Shown here piece after piece: positions 1 through 9,356 of a stretch of DNA of 64,000 nucleotides. A program made the translations under genes and the position numbers. The notes under the pieces were generated by a model, which worked only from the letters and a program-made list of their open reading frames with translations, was not told where the DNA came from and made no database searches. Origin of the DNA: Parvimonas parva (lineage in GTDB: Bacteria; Bacillota; Clostridia; Tissierellales; Peptoniphilaceae); the NCBI RefSeq assembly GCF_016552165.1, contig NZ_JACVDA010000011.1, forward strand, positions 1 to 64,000, read 5' to 3'. The first letter of the stretch is position 1; every line of letters begins with the position of its first letter.

Positions 1-46
1 TTTGTTCAATTACTATTATACCTCTTTGAGATGTTTTTTTCTATTC

Positions 47-76
47 TTACTGGCTAACTTAATTTTACAATATGGG
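47..76 (+). repeat. 30-bp dispersed repeat, copy 1
   Basis: The 30 bases here are an exact reverse complement of positions 30943-30972, about 31 kb away. Both copies lie in AT-rich non-coding DNA near the edge of a transcription unit. I see no third copy in the window. It may be the end of a small decayed mobile sequence or part of a shared regulatory or RNA motif; the sequence does not decide which. Confidence 0.8.
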
Positions 77-109
77 AAAATGATTAGCCTATTAGACTAA
101 TCATTTTTT
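77..109. terminator. bidirectional terminator
   Basis: An 11-bp inverted repeat (arms 77-87 and 97-107) is followed by a T run on the plus strand and a short A run on the left. It lies just past the stop of the minus-strand GNAT gene and would also end a plus-strand unit entering from the left. Confidence 0.7.
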
Positions 110-111
110 AA

Positions 112-624
112 CTACTTATTTAAATATAATACAATCGAAGTTTCATATTCTCCATTCGGATACTCAAATGGGTTTATCAAATCTTTAAATCCTAATTTAT
201 GATAAAAATTAATTACTTTTTCATTTTCAAATTTTTTTGTAGATAACAAAATTTTATCTCCTTTAAAATTTTCAATTAAACATTTCATTAATTCTTTTCC
301 ATAACCCTTTGATTGGTATTTTTCAAGAACAGCAAGTTCATTTAATTCAAAAGCATTTTTATACCAATCAGTTCCTTTTGGTAATTTTTCATCTATCTGC
401 ATAGCCCACCAATTTTCTTTTAAAAAATCAACTCCATATACAAATCCAATAAGTTTTTCCTCTTCAAAAGCTCCACATATAATAATATTTAATCCTAAAC
501 TTTCATCAATTCTAGTAACCAAAAAATCTGCAGTAGAATCATCTGTTTTAAAAACTTCTTTATATATTTTTGCAATTTCATATTTTTTATTTTTAATTTC
601 TTCCAAAGTTAAAAGTTTAATCAT
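112..624 (-). CDS. GNAT family N-acetyltransferase
   Basis: This 170-residue protein is the usual length of a single GNAT domain and would transfer an acetyl group from acetyl-CoA to an unknown amine. The acetyl-CoA-binding region is visible as the motif YQSKGYGKEL near residues 105-114, followed by the FYHKLGF stretch typical of the GNAT C-terminal part. The start is supported by AGGAG about 8 nt upstream. It is followed at a short distance by the ClC gene upstream on the same strand (12 nt), so the two are probably co-transcribed. The substrate cannot be told from sequence. Confidence 0.85.
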   Translation of the reverse strand: MIKLLTLEEIKNKKYEIAKIYKEVFKTDDSTADFLVTRIDESLGLNIIICGAFEEEKLIGFVYGVDFLKENWWAMQIDEKLPKGTDWYKNAFELNELAVLEKYQSKGYGKELMKCLIENFKGDKILLSTKKFENEKVINFYHKLGFKDLINPFEYPNGEYETSIVLYLNK

Positions 625-635
625 AATTTTTTCTC

Positions 636-2168
636 CTAATTATTTTGACAAATTTTTTGTAGCTCATTGAATGTATCAAACAATTTATTTTCTCCAACAA
701 GTATATTTATAACATCACCGTTTATTATTGTTGTTTCTCCGTTTGGAATTATCTCTTCAATACCTCTGTCAATATTTATAATTAACATACCTTTTGGAAA
801 TTTCACTTCTTTTATTTTCTTGTTTTCTATTTCGCTTCCGATTTCAACAACTATACTCATAGTCATTTTTTCTCCATCTTTTGAAGATGCAATATTTTCT
901 CTTTCCATCAATCTTTCTAAAAGATATTCATAAATTGGTAGTGATTTTAAATAGTTCGGTAATGCGTAAGTTATAAGACAAACTATTGAAAGTGGCAATA
1001 AATATGAAAGATTACCTGTCATTTCAAAAATCAAAATTATCGAAGTAAGTGGCGCCCTAACGATTGCTGTCAAGTACCCTGCCATTCCAAGAATAATAAA
1101 ACTGTTTATATATATAGGGTCAACTATTTTTCCAAAAATTGTTCCAATCGTTGCTCCTAAAACTAATATTGGGAAAAATATTCCTCCCGGAACTCCTGAA
1201 CTAAAACAAATTATTGAAAATAATAATTTTACTATAAAAATTAGAACTAAAGTATAAATCGGAAAATTAGCGCTTTGTAATTCTTTCATCAAGAATCCGC
1301 CACCACCTAATAAATTTGGCATAAATGCTAAAATTAAAATAGGTAATAAAAAGTATGGTAGCATTTTGTATTCTTGCTTTAGTTTTAATTTATCTTGAAC
1401 TTTCATAAAAATATCCATTAGAAAAGTGTAAAGCACTCCCAAAAGAGATAGAACAATAGCAAACAAAATCAAAGTCCAATAGTTAATCAAAGGTAATTTT
1501 TCAGTTAAACTAAAATTAAATACAGTTTCTGTTCCATATAAAATTTTTGAAACTAAATCTGCACTAATCGTAGCTCCCATACAAACAACAAGAAGTTTTT
1601 TGCTGATATGTCTATGTATCTCTTCAACGGCAAACAAAATTCCGGCAACTGGTGCGTTAAAAGCGGCAGAAAGACCTGCACTTGCTCCACAAGTTATTAA
1701 AAACTTTTCAACGGTTTTATTTTTCTTAAGCTTCCTTGAAACTAATTTACCACTCATAGCTCCAATTTGGATTGACGGACCTTCACGACCAACAGAAAAA
1801 CCGGCTAATGCAGTTAAAGCGCCACCAAAAATTTTTGCAAACAAAACTTTAGCAGGATTCGGATTGATATAACCCTTTATTTCAGCCTCAACCTGTGGTA
1901 TCCCTGAGCCACCACAAAGTTTTGAGAATTTTTTAAATTTCGTTACTAAAAAAGAAATTAAAATAAGTAAAGCAAAAATAATAGGATAAGCATAAAAATT
2001 AGTTCTAGTAAAATTTATTATAATTTCTAAAATATGTTCTATTCCATGAATTATATAACGATAAAAACTTGAAAGCCCCCCTGCAACAATTCCTACTAAA
2101 ATTCCATAAAAAAGTAATTTCACATCCTCAACTCTCTGATTATCACTAAGATTTTCTAAATTTTTCAT
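636..2168 (-). CDS. ClC-family chloride/proton exchanger with C-terminal TrkA-C-like domain
   Basis: A 510-residue polytopic membrane protein with the three ClC anion-filter motifs: GSGIPQ (about 87-92), GREGPS (127-132) and GGIFFP (near 330). The gating glutamate is present in GREGP and a second glutamate pair follows in FAVEEIHRH. In characterised ClCs that combination marks a 2 Cl-/1 H+ antiporter rather than a passive channel. The last 75 residues (from about 435) are soluble and look like a TrkA-C/RCK-C regulatory domain, a known ClC fusion. AGGAG precedes the start. A role in acid resistance or volume control is inference from the family. Confidence 0.9.
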   Translation of the reverse strand: MKNLENLSDNQRVEDVKLLFYGILVGIVAGGLSSFYRYIIHGIEHILEIIINFTRTNFYAYPIIFALLILISFLVTKFKKFSKLCGGSGIPQVEAEIKGYINPNPAKVLFAKIFGGALTALAGFSVGREGPSIQIGAMSGKLVSRKLKKNKTVEKFLITCGASAGLSAAFNAPVAGILFAVEEIHRHISKKLLVVCMGATISADLVSKILYGTETVFNFSLTEKLPLINYWTLILFAIVLSLLGVLYTFLMDIFMKVQDKLKLKQEYKMLPYFLLPILILAFMPNLLGGGGFLMKELQSANFPIYTLVLIFIVKLLFSIICFSSGVPGGIFFPILVLGATIGTIFGKIVDPIYINSFIILGMAGYLTAIVRAPLTSIILIFEMTGNLSYLLPLSIVCLITYALPNYLKSLPIYEYLLERLMERENIASSKDGEKMTMSIVVEIGSEIENKKIKEVKFPKGMLIINIDRGIEEIIPNGETTIINGDVINILVGENKLFDTFNELQKICQNN

Positions 2169-2230
2169 AAAAACTCCTATTCTCTATAAATTAAATAATT
2201 ATATAATTATTTTATCACAAAATTTGCAAG

Positions 2231-2258
2231 AAAAAAAGTTTTGACAATCCTCAAAACT
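2231..2258 (-). terminator. terminator of the ATPase/TOPRIM cassette
   Basis: Arms 2237-2244 and 2251-2258 form a hairpin followed on the minus strand by a T run (A run 2231-2237). The sequence is closely similar to the rsuA terminator at 4075-4104; see findings. Confidence 0.75.
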
Positions 2259-2276
2259 ATCAAAACTTTATCTAAT

Positions 2277-2792
2277 TTATTTAATTTTAAAAATTTTCTT
2301 ATTATCTAAAATAGATAATTTAATATCTTTTGGAATCTGCTCTTTACATTCATCAAACCTTATATATAACTTGTTAAAATCTAAGTTTTTTAACCTATTC
2401 TTACAGTCATCACCCTGAATTTTTAAAAACATACTTTTAAATTTTTTATCCCCTGTTACGGAAAATAATTTATATAAATTATTTTTATTATTAATTCCTA
2501 ATGCATAGACTAATTCATCTTCAAAATTTTGATTTTGAATAAAAACAAATTTTTTAGTTGCATTTATCTTTTTATAATTTTCTTTAAAAATACCCCAATT
2601 AGCTGAACTGAAAATATCAGAATCAAGTATTATATATACATTATCGTACCTTTCTCCAAAAATTCTATTATTTTTCTTACTATTTTGGAATAAATTACAA
2701 CATTTAATTAAAGATTGTTTTTTCAATAAATCTTTGTAAATTCTAAAAAATTTTTCTTCAGTTTCACCTTCAACAATTATTAAATTACTCAA
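2277..2792 (-). CDS. TOPRIM-domain nuclease-like protein (RloB/AbiL- or AriB-like), putative defence effector
   Basis: A 171-residue protein with a TOPRIM-type metal site: glutamate E8 in IIVEGETEEKF and the acidic pair D57/D59 in YIILDSD. Its start lies 3 nt after the stop of the ATPase gene upstream, so the two are translated as a pair. SMC-like ATPase plus separate TOPRIM partner is the layout of RloA/RloB, AbiL and PARIS (AriA/AriB) anti-phage systems and a split version of OLD/Gabija nucleases. It is shorter than AriB and close to RloB-like proteins in size. The effector role is inferred; the exact family cannot be fixed without a profile search. Confidence 0.65.
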   Translation of the reverse strand: MSNLIIVEGETEEKFFRIYKDLLKKQSLIKCCNLFQNSKKNNRIFGERYDNVYIILDSDIFSSANWGIFKENYKKINATKKFVFIQNQNFEDELVYALGINNKNNLYKLFSVTGDKKFKSMFLKIQGDDCKNRLKNLDFNKLYIRFDECKEQIPKDIKLSILDNKKIFKIK

Positions 2793-2795
2793 AAT

Positions 2796-4004
2796 TTAAT
2801 CCTCCCAAATACCATCCAAATTAGGATATATATCAAAATAATCATTTTGAACATAATTTTTTAATTTTCTATCATTTTTTATAATATATTTTTCAGGATT
2901 TACCACAAAAACACCTTCGTTATTTCTAGCTAAAAATGTATATGAATGATTTGGAATATTCAAATCCAATGAATTTTCATTATGAGTTGTAATAAAAAGT
3001 TGACTGTTTTCTTCAAGATTATAAATTATCTGTAAAATCAATGAATTTGATAATTTTGTATGCATATAAGCCATCTGTTCATCAAGATATATTAGTCCAT
3101 TATAGTTTTCTATTTTTGAAATAAAATTAGCTAAAAAAATCGCCTCAACAGTCCCTCTGGATAATCTTTCTCTTACTGATGATGAAGTATTTCTATTTAT
3201 TAATATTTTTTCTCCATTTTTAAATTTTATATAAAAACCTTCCTCAACTTCTTCATCAATCTTATCAATTCCGGTAGATTTTGCATTTCTAATTTCAACT
3301 ATAGAATCATCTATAACTTTTAAATATTTTTCTACAGTCTTTATTGAATCAACATCTAATATATTTCTAACTTTTTCCTTTTCTTCTAAATCCTTGTCAA
3401 AACTATAGTAAAAAGATGCGTTATCCCAAAAATAATTTTTCAAAGTATATATAAACTTTGAATAATCTTCTTCAGTATTATAATTCGGCTCAAACTCTTC
3501 ATTTATAACATCAGAAACAAAAACTTCCTTTGTATCTAAATTAAGTATTCTTTCTTTTTCTAAAAAATTTTTACTATTTAATAAATTTATATTTTCTTTA
3601 TAATTAAAGGAACTATTTAATTTTATAAATCTTATTTTCTCACTGATAAGATAATTTTTAGCATCTTTTGGTTCCGTTGATAAAATAAATTCAAATAATC
3701 TATCTTCAACTGTAAAAATTATTTCAAAATTACTTTTTTTATCAGAATAAAATCTATTTATTAATTTATTTCCATTTCCTCCACATAAAAAATTTTCAAA
3801 ATTACACAACAACTTGCCAAAAGTAGTTTTTCCGGAAGCATTTGACCCCATAATTATATTTACTTTTTTATACCTTATTTTTGGTGCATATTTTAAAGTT
3901 TCATCTTTTAATATTGAATTACTAACTTTTCTTGGAAAAGTAAAATTCACTTCAAAATCTTTAAACATATATAAATTGTCAATTTTAACATTTAAAACTA
4001 TCAT
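2796..4004 (-). CDS. AAA/ABC-type ATPase of a two-gene putative defence cassette
   Basis: A 402-residue SMC/ABC-like ATPase. The Walker A is GSNASGKT (residues 53-60) straight after the first beta hairpin. A signature-like SRGT follows in the C-terminal half (RERLSRGTVEAIFLANF), then a Walker B-like LIYLDEQ and a switch histidine in ITTHNENSL. This is the domain order of AAA_15/AAA_21 ATPases of OLD, RloA and AriA type. It has its own promoter and is directly followed by the TOPRIM gene. In known systems the ATPase senses infection and controls the TOPRIM nuclease; applying that here is inference. Confidence 0.75.
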   Translation of the reverse strand: MIVLNVKIDNLYMFKDFEVNFTFPRKVSNSILKDETLKYAPKIRYKKVNIIMGSNASGKTTFGKLLCNFENFLCGGNGNKLINRFYSDKKSNFEIIFTVEDRLFEFILSTEPKDAKNYLISEKIRFIKLNSSFNYKENINLLNSKNFLEKERILNLDTKEVFVSDVINEEFEPNYNTEEDYSKFIYTLKNYFWDNASFYYSFDKDLEEKEKVRNILDVDSIKTVEKYLKVIDDSIVEIRNAKSTGIDKIDEEVEEGFYIKFKNGEKILINRNTSSSVRERLSRGTVEAIFLANFISKIENYNGLIYLDEQMAYMHTKLSNSLILQIIYNLEENSQLFITTHNENSLDLNIPNHSYTFLARNNEGVFVVNPEKYIIKNDRKLKNYVQNDYFDIYPNLDGIWED

Positions 4005-4024
4005 ATATCTTCACCCCTATTTAT

Positions 4025-4052
4025 ATTATACTATAAATATATTTAAAGTCAA
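4025..4052 (-). promoter_or_regulatory. sigma-A-type promoter of the ATPase/TOPRIM cassette
   Basis: On the minus strand TTGACT (4052-4047) and TATAAT (4030-4025) are separated by 16 bp, about 20 nt upstream of the ATPase start. It gives the cassette transcription independent of rsuA. Confidence 0.7.
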
Positions 4053-4074
4053 TATATTCCGTTTTTTGGAATTT

Positions 4075-4104
4075 AAAAAAGTTTTGACATTAATCAAAAC
4101 TTTA
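4075..4104 (-). terminator. rsuA terminator
   Basis: Hairpin arms around 4079-4088 and 4094-4103 with an A run at 4075-4080 (T run on the minus strand) overlap the rsuA stop codon. A near copy of this terminator plus the last bases of rsuA occurs at 2232-2275. Confidence 0.75.
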
Positions 4105-4809
4105 TCTAAATATTTCTTCTATTTCGTTATTTGTAATTTCTCTATAATCTCCAAGTTCAAGCTCTTCATCTAAATCTAAATTTCCGATGCTGACCCTTTT
4201 AAGTTCTAAAACTTCGTTTCCTACATATTCAAACATTCTTTTTACTTGGTGAAATTTTCCTTCAGAAATTGTAAGGTAAATTTCTTTTTTTGAAAGCTCT
4301 TCAACTTTTGCATTTTCAGTTGTAAAGTCCTCTTTTTCAAAGTAAATTCCATTTTCTATTTTTTCTTTTTGCTCTTTTGTAAGCTCATCTCTTAAAGTAA
4401 CAAAATATTTTTTATTTACTTTTTTCTTTGGATTTGTAACATTGTAGGAAAATTTCCCGTCATTTGTTAAAATCAAAAATCCTGTCGTATCTATATCAAG
4501 TCGTCCAACCGGAAATAGCTCCATATTTGAATATGGAAATTCAAGCAAATCTAAAACAGTTGGAAGTTTTACATCAAATGTTGCACTGATATAGTCCTTT
4601 GGTTTATTCAGCATCAAATAAGTAAATTCTTTATAAATCACTATTTCATCGTCAAACAAAATTTCATCTTTTTCAGTATCAACTTGTGTATTTGAACTTT
4701 TTAGGAGCTTTCCATTTACTTTAACTCTACAAGTTTTCAAAAACTTTTTAATTTCACTTCTTGAGCCAATCCCCATGTGACAAAGAAATCTATCAATTCT
4801 AATCTTCAT
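4102..4809 (-). CDS. rsuA: 16S rRNA pseudouridine synthase, RsuA/RluB family
   Basis: A 235-residue protein with an N-terminal S4 RNA-binding domain (about residues 1-50, RIDRFLCHMGIGSRSEI) and the RsuA/RluB catalytic motif GRLDIDTTGFLILTNDG, in which D105 is the nucleophilic aspartate. The family isomerises one uridine in rRNA; RsuA targets U516 of 16S rRNA. Its start overlaps the stop of the upstream gene as TAATG, so the two are translationally coupled. Assignment to RsuA rather than RluB is likely from length but not proven. Confidence 0.85.
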   Translation of the reverse strand: MKIRIDRFLCHMGIGSRSEIKKFLKTCRVKVNGKLLKSSNTQVDTEKDEILFDDEIVIYKEFTYLMLNKPKDYISATFDVKLPTVLDLLEFPYSNMELFPVGRLDIDTTGFLILTNDGKFSYNVTNPKKKVNKKYFVTLRDELTKEQKEKIENGIYFEKEDFTTENAKVEELSKKEIYLTISEGKFHQVKRMFEYVGNEVLELKRVSIGNLDLDEELELGDYREITNNEIEEIFR

Positions 4810-5399
4810 TACTTTGTTATTAACTTGTTGCTATCTGTTAAGTTTTTGTATTTTAATGAATATTTTTTGAAAAGTCCATTTACAAAAGCCTCTCTGATTT
4901 CATGATATATAGCAACTTCCATATCAAATTCGTTGAAATATTGTTTGTGTATATCGTTATAAAGTACAAATTCCAATTCATTTTCTTCTTCTCTAACAAC
5001 TGAAATTGAAACGTCGCAAGGAAGTCCGTCAAGCAATGTATCCATTAGTAATTCGTAAGCATCTTTCAAGCTTGAAATTTCATAGCAAGGAAAACTTGTT
5101 CCATATTCAAAACAGATTTTCTTTATCTCTTCAAGTGAAACTCCCTTATCCAAAAGTTTTTTCACAGTATAAGCAAATCTAATCTCAACATTTGAAACGG
5201 CTGTATGTAACCAGCCATGAATATTACTTTGGTCGATTACTTCTTCCAAATCTTCTGAAACTAAAGCAGGAAATAAACTTTCTACCTCGTTTTTTTCTTC
5301 TTCATTCAAAAATTTTTCTTCAATTGCAAAAGTCAATCTTTGTGCAATCAAAATCTTATCATACATCCAAAAATGTATAGGTGCTAAAAATGCGCTCAT
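4809..5399 (-). CDS. conserved protein of unknown function
   Basis: I do not recognise this 196-residue protein. It is soluble-looking, acidic, and predicted to be mainly helical in the first half (WMYDKILIAQRLTFAIEEKF) with some beta structure near the C-terminus (CDVSISVVREEENELEFVLY). There is no signal peptide and no obvious catalytic motif. Its start overlaps the stop of the DMT transporter gene and its stop overlaps the start of rsuA, both as TAATG. It is therefore locked into one operon with them. Confidence 0.7.
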   Translation of the reverse strand: MSAFLAPIHFWMYDKILIAQRLTFAIEEKFLNEEEKNEVESLFPALVSEDLEEVIDQSNIHGWLHTAVSNVEIRFAYTVKKLLDKGVSLEEIKKICFEYGTSFPCYEISSLKDAYELLMDTLLDGLPCDVSISVVREEENELEFVLYNDIHKQYFNEFDMEVAIYHEIREAFVNGLFKKYSLKYKNLTDSNKLITK

Positions 5400-6283
5400 T
5401 ATTTTTTTCTCCTTCTAACATCATTATTTAAAGATAACAGTAAAACTGCCAATACAATCAATCCACAACCAATAAGTTTAAATATAGTTAAAGATTCATT
5501 AAGGAATATTATACCCAAAATTACACTTGTAATCGGCTCAAAAGTACAAAGTATTGATGCTGTTGTCGCACCACAATATTTAACTCCAAGTTGCAAAAAT
5601 GCATTACCGAAAATTGAAGTTAAAAATGAAATCAATATTGTAAGTCCCCAAGCTATTGGAGTAAGTGAAAAAGTTAATTGTCCTGTAACTTTTCCAAGCA
5701 CAAAAAGTCCTGCAATATTGAATAAACTGATATACAAAGTACATTTGAATGGGTCCATATGTTTAAAACCACTCTTATCAAGATAAACCAAAAACAAACT
5801 ATATGTTATACCTGATAAGGCAGCAAGAAATATCCCAAAAGCACTTCCTCCGGTAACCTCATCAACCAACATCACAATACCTATCATTGAAAAAACAAGA
5901 GCTGACATCTTCTTTAAAGTAATTTTTTCTTTAAAGAACAAAATACAAATAAAATAAACAACACATGGATAGATAAAATGTATTGTTGTAGCCATTCCGA
6001 CTGAAATGTAATTATATGAAGCATAAAGTGCTGTTGTTGTAATTCCTATACCTAAAAAAGAAAGACCAATAAAATGTAAAAATTCTCTTTTAGTAATCTT
6101 CATAGGAGTTTGATTTTTCCTCATACCTACATACAAAAACGGAATGCCAAACAACGCCCTTAAAAAAGTAAGAGTAATTGCATTATTTCCTCCATCGTAA
6201 GTAAACTTTGCAAGTATTGGCGTAAAACCAAAAACAAATGCAGAAATAATTGTAAAAATAATTCCCTTAATAAAATTCATCAC
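5399..6283 (-). CDS. EamA/DMT-family transporter
   Basis: A 294-residue membrane protein with about ten transmembrane helices arranged as two EamA repeats, the normal DMT build. It opens with a helix followed by GFTPILAKFTYDGGNNAITLTFLRALFG, characteristic of the family. The second repeat carries the LEPITSVILGIIFLNE-like stretch near residues 245-262. DMT proteins export or exchange small metabolites; the substrate is not predictable. It lies 6 nt downstream of the NUDIX gene and overlaps the next gene by one base. Confidence 0.85.
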   Translation of the reverse strand: MMNFIKGIIFTIISAFVFGFTPILAKFTYDGGNNAITLTFLRALFGIPFLYVGMRKNQTPMKITKREFLHFIGLSFLGIGITTTALYASYNYISVGMATTIHFIYPCVVYFICILFFKEKITLKKMSALVFSMIGIVMLVDEVTGGSAFGIFLAALSGITYSLFLVYLDKSGFKHMDPFKCTLYISLFNIAGLFVLGKVTGQLTFSLTPIAWGLTILISFLTSIFGNAFLQLGVKYCGATTASILCTFEPITSVILGIIFLNESLTIFKLIGCGLIVLAVLLLSLNNDVRRRKK

Positions 6284-6289
6284 TACCCC

Positions 6290-6754
6290 CTAAAAAAATT
6301 CTTCTGTTTCAACTTCATCATTTTTATTCCACTTTACGATTAATTCGCTATAATCATCATTTAAAAACAAATCTAAAATCTTATCTATGCTGTAACTCTT
6401 CCCGTTGGCATTTCTAAACTCATCAATCCCAAACCAAGACAAAGTTCCCTCGACATTGTTTTCGATTAATTCTCCAGAAAAATCTTCAGTATAGTATAGA
6501 AAACCTAATTCTCTTTTATCTTTAATTTCATCAATCCAACTAACAGTTCCCTTTAGCTTTAAATTCTTTACAGTTAAACCCGTTTCTTCAAAAACCTCTC
6601 TAACACAAGAATCATACAAAACTTCTCCCTCTTCAACATGACCCCCAACAAAAGTAAGACCTTCCCAGCCATGCTTTTTAACCTTATCTAAAACCAAAAT
6701 TTTATCATTCTCTCTATCATAAATCATACACATATTTTGTAAAACAGTATTCAT
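6290..6754 (-). CDS. NUDIX hydrolase (MutT-like)
   Basis: A 154-residue NUDIX domain protein with a complete Nudix box at residues 38-60, reading GHVEEGE, then VREVFEETGL with the catalytic glutamates in REVFEE. Such enzymes hydrolyse nucleoside diphosphate derivatives; the length and the opening CMIYDRENDKIL resemble 8-oxo-dGTP pyrophosphatases of the MutT/YtkD type. Specificity is not certain. It is the first gene of the unit with the DMT transporter, the unknown protein and rsuA. Confidence 0.85.
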   Translation of the reverse strand: MNTVLQNMCMIYDRENDKILVLDKVKKHGWEGLTFVGGHVEEGEVLYDSCVREVFEETGLTVKNLKLKGTVSWIDEIKDKRELGFLYYTEDFSGELIENNVEGTLSWFGIDEFRNANGKSYSIDKILDLFLNDDYSELIVKWNKNDEVETEEFF

Positions 6755-6870
6755 AAATCCTCCGATATATTAAAAAATTAATACATTATTATAATTATAT
6801 CATTTAAAGCATTGAATACACAATACACAACTTTATTGAGATAACAAATAACTAAACAATGCTAAAAATA

Positions 6871-6900
6871 CAAAAAAATTCGACCTTTAAGTCGAATTTT
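6871..6900 (-). terminator. terminator of the yybS-dacA operon
   Basis: A perfect 10-bp stem (6875-6884 with 6891-6900, 6-nt loop) followed on the minus strand by a T run. It lies immediately after the dacA stop and ends the long operon that begins at yybS. Confidence 0.85.
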
Positions 6901-6903
6901 TAT

Positions 6904-8079
6904 CTATGGTAATATTGTATCTACTACTTCAAATATTGTTTTGAAGAATCTTCCTATTCTTTTTACAAAACCTGCTTTTGAATAATTTTCTTTTGCTACT
7001 AAGTCAATCGTTGCGATAACTTCTTGTGAGTTTTTAACTTTTATCTCGCCAACCTTATCGCCTTGTTTTAAAGGTAATTTAACTTCTCCAACATTTACTT
7101 CCGTATCGTAGTTAATTCCCTTCATTGAAACTCTTTCAACATCTTGTGCCGGAACCAATTCAACAAAACCATTGCTTGCTGATTTAACTTCTACTTTTTT
7201 TACAAATTTTTGAGCGTCTATAAGTTTTCTAGTTTCTATATTTTCCTTTGCATAGTTAAGCATATCTTTCATATATTGGGCTCTATCTGCCTGTGTTTTT
7301 GCTCCCATTAAAACAGAAATTATTCTAAATTCACTTTGTCCTTTTTTTATCTTCATCGTAGAAACTAAACAATATCCTGCCTCATCTGTATGTCCAGTTT
7401 TTAGTCCGTCAACTCCTTCAACCACTCCAACTAGTGGAATTGTACTTTCTTTTTTGAATTTTCTTGCAGGTTGTTCCAACACAGTAGTCTTTGCATATTC
7501 TAAAACTTCAGGATATTTTTCTATAATTGCTTTTGCCATTATAAAAATATCTCTTGATGACATTTTATTATCTTGTCCATTTTTCATAAGACCTGATGCA
7601 TTTGAAAAAGTTGCATTTTGAAGCCCAAGTTCTTTTGCCTTTTCATTCATAATAGTAACAAATTTACTTTCACTTCCTGCAACTGTCTCTGCAAGAGCAA
7701 CAGCTGAGTCATTTCCTGAAACAATCATAAGCCCGTCAAGTAAGTCCTTAATGCTAATTTCTTCTCCGGGAGCTAAATCTAAACTTGAGCCTTGTTCCGA
7801 ACCAGCTGTTAAGGAAACTTTAACTTTATCTTCCATTTTAAGCTTTCCTTCAGCAATTTTTTCCTTTACAATATAGAAAGTCATAAGTTTTGAAATACTT
7901 GCTATTGACACAGGTTCATCTATATTTTCAGCAACGAATAAAGCTCCTGAATCGGCATCACCGATTAAAGACGCAGTAGTTTTCTTTTCAATTCCAAATA
8001 TTGCATAAGATTTACTTGCTCCTGCAAAAAGAATTGAAAAAATTAACGCTAAACTAAGTATTGATTTTTTAAATTTCAT
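6904..8079 (-). CDS. dacA: serine-type D-alanyl-D-alanine carboxypeptidase (low-molecular-weight PBP)
   Basis: A 391-residue secreted or membrane-associated enzyme that trims the terminal D-alanine of peptidoglycan stem peptides. All three penicillin-binding motifs are present: SISK (S61-K64), SGN (121-123) and KTG (227-229). An N-terminal signal sequence covers about residues 1-26 (KKSILSLALIFSILFAGASK). The C-terminal part (about 290-391) matches the PBP5-type beta domain and ends with an amphipathic segment that could hold it on the membrane. It is the last gene of the operon, 9 nt after serS. Confidence 0.92.
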   Translation of the reverse strand: MKFKKSILSLALIFSILFAGASKSYAIFGIEKKTTASLIGDADSGALFVAENIDEPVSIASISKLMTFYIVKEKIAEGKLKMEDKVKVSLTAGSEQGSSLDLAPGEEISIKDLLDGLMIVSGNDSAVALAETVAGSESKFVTIMNEKAKELGLQNATFSNASGLMKNGQDNKMSSRDIFIMAKAIIEKYPEVLEYAKTTVLEQPARKFKKESTIPLVGVVEGVDGLKTGHTDEAGYCLVSTMKIKKGQSEFRIISVLMGAKTQADRAQYMKDMLNYAKENIETRKLIDAQKFVKKVEVKSASNGFVELVPAQDVERVSMKGINYDTEVNVGEVKLPLKQGDKVGEIKVKNSQEVIATIDLVAKENYSKAGFVKRIGRFFKTIFEVVDTILP

Positions 8080-8088
8080 AACACTCTC

Positions 8089-9354
8089 CTATTTTTTTAT
8101 CTCATCTACTCCCATATACTTTCTTAAAACTTCAGGAATTTCTATGCTACCATCTGCTCTTTGATAATTTTCTAAAACAGCTGCAAAAGTTCTTCCAACT
8201 GCAAGTCCTGAACCGTTTAAAGTATGAACAAATTTAACTTTTCCGTCATTATCTCTAAATCTGATATTTGCACGTCTTGCTTGGAAATCTTCAAAGTTTG
8301 AACAAGAAGAAATTTCTACATATCTTCCATAACTTGGCATCCAAACTTCTATATCGTAAGTCTTTGCACTTGAAAAACCGATATCTCCAGTACATAGACA
8401 AACAACTCTATAAGGAATTTTTAAAAGTCTTAAAACTTCTTCTGCATCATTTGTAAGTCTTTCCAATTCATCATAACTATTTTCAGGATTTACAAATTTA
8501 ACCATTTCTACTTTATCGAATTGATGATTTCTTATTAAGCCTCTCGTATCTCTTCCTGCTGAACCAGCCTCTTGTCTAAAGCAATAAGTAAAGGCTGTAT
8601 AGTAAGTTGGAATTTTTTCAACTTCTAAAATTTCATTTGATAAAAGATTTGTAACAGGAACTTCAGCAGTTGGTGCCAAGAACATATCTTTTGATGGTAC
8701 ATAGAACATATCTTCTTCAAATTTTGGTAATTGTCCTGTTCCATACATTGAATTTCTGTTAATTAAAACAGGAACTCCCACTTCTTCGTAACCTTGTTCA
8801 CTATGTAAATCTAACATAAAGTTTGTAAGTGCTCTTTCAAGTCTTGCACCCAATCCTTTAAAAACTGAAAATCTTGAGCCGGCAATCTTAACTGCTCTTT
8901 CAAAATCTAAAATATCTAAGTCAACACCTAAATCCCAATGTGCTTTAATTTCAAAATCAAATTCTTTAGGCTCTAAAAATTTTCTAATTTCCACATTGTC
9001 TTCATCACTCTTTCCAATAGGAATTTCTTTGTTAGGAGTGTTTGGAATACTTAAAAGTTCTTTTCTAATTTCTTCATCTAAATCTTTTACTTTAACATCA
9101 AGTTCTTTTATTTCATCAGAAAGAGCCTTCATTTCTTTAAAAAGTCCTGAAACATCTGCACCTTCTTTTTTTAACTTTGGAACTTGTTTTGAAACTTCAT
9201 TTTGTCTTGCTTTTTTATTTTCAACTTCAAAAATTATTTCTCTTCTCTTTTCATCTAATTCAAGAACTCTATCTATATTATAATTTCCAAATCTTGAATT
9301 TAATCTTTCTATTACTTCCTCTTTATTCGCTCTAATTCTCTTTATATCTAACAT
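8089..9354 (-). CDS. serS: seryl-tRNA synthetase
   Basis: A 421-residue class II aminoacyl-tRNA synthetase of normal length. The N-terminal 100 residues form the long coiled-coil arm that binds the tRNA-Ser variable loop ([21 protein letters not shown]). Class II motif 2 is visible as [23 protein letters not shown] and motif 3 as [19 protein letters not shown]. The gene sits 2 nt from the perM-like gene. No T-box leader is seen before it, so it is driven by the upstream operon. Confidence 0.97.
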   Translation of the reverse strand: MLDIKRIRANKEEVIERLNSRFGNYNIDRVLELDEKRREIIFEVENKKARQNEVSKQVPKLKKEGADVSGLFKEMKALSDEIKELDVKVKDLDEEIRKELLSIPNTPNKEIPIGKSDEDNVEIRKFLEPKEFDFEIKAHWDLGVDLDILDFERAVKIAGSRFSVFKGLGARLERALTNFMLDLHSEQGYEEVGVPVLINRNSMYGTGQLPKFEEDMFYVPSKDMFLAPTAEVPVTNLLSNEILEVEKIPTYYTAFTYCFRQEAGSAGRDTRGLIRNHQFDKVEMVKFVNPENSYDELERLTNDAEEVLRLLKIPYRVVCLCTGDIGFSSAKTYDIEVWMPSYGRYVEISSCSNFEDFQARRANIRFRDNDGKVKFVHTLNGSGLAVGRTFAAVLENYQRADGSIEIPEVLRKYMGVDEIKK

Positions 9355-9356
9355 TA

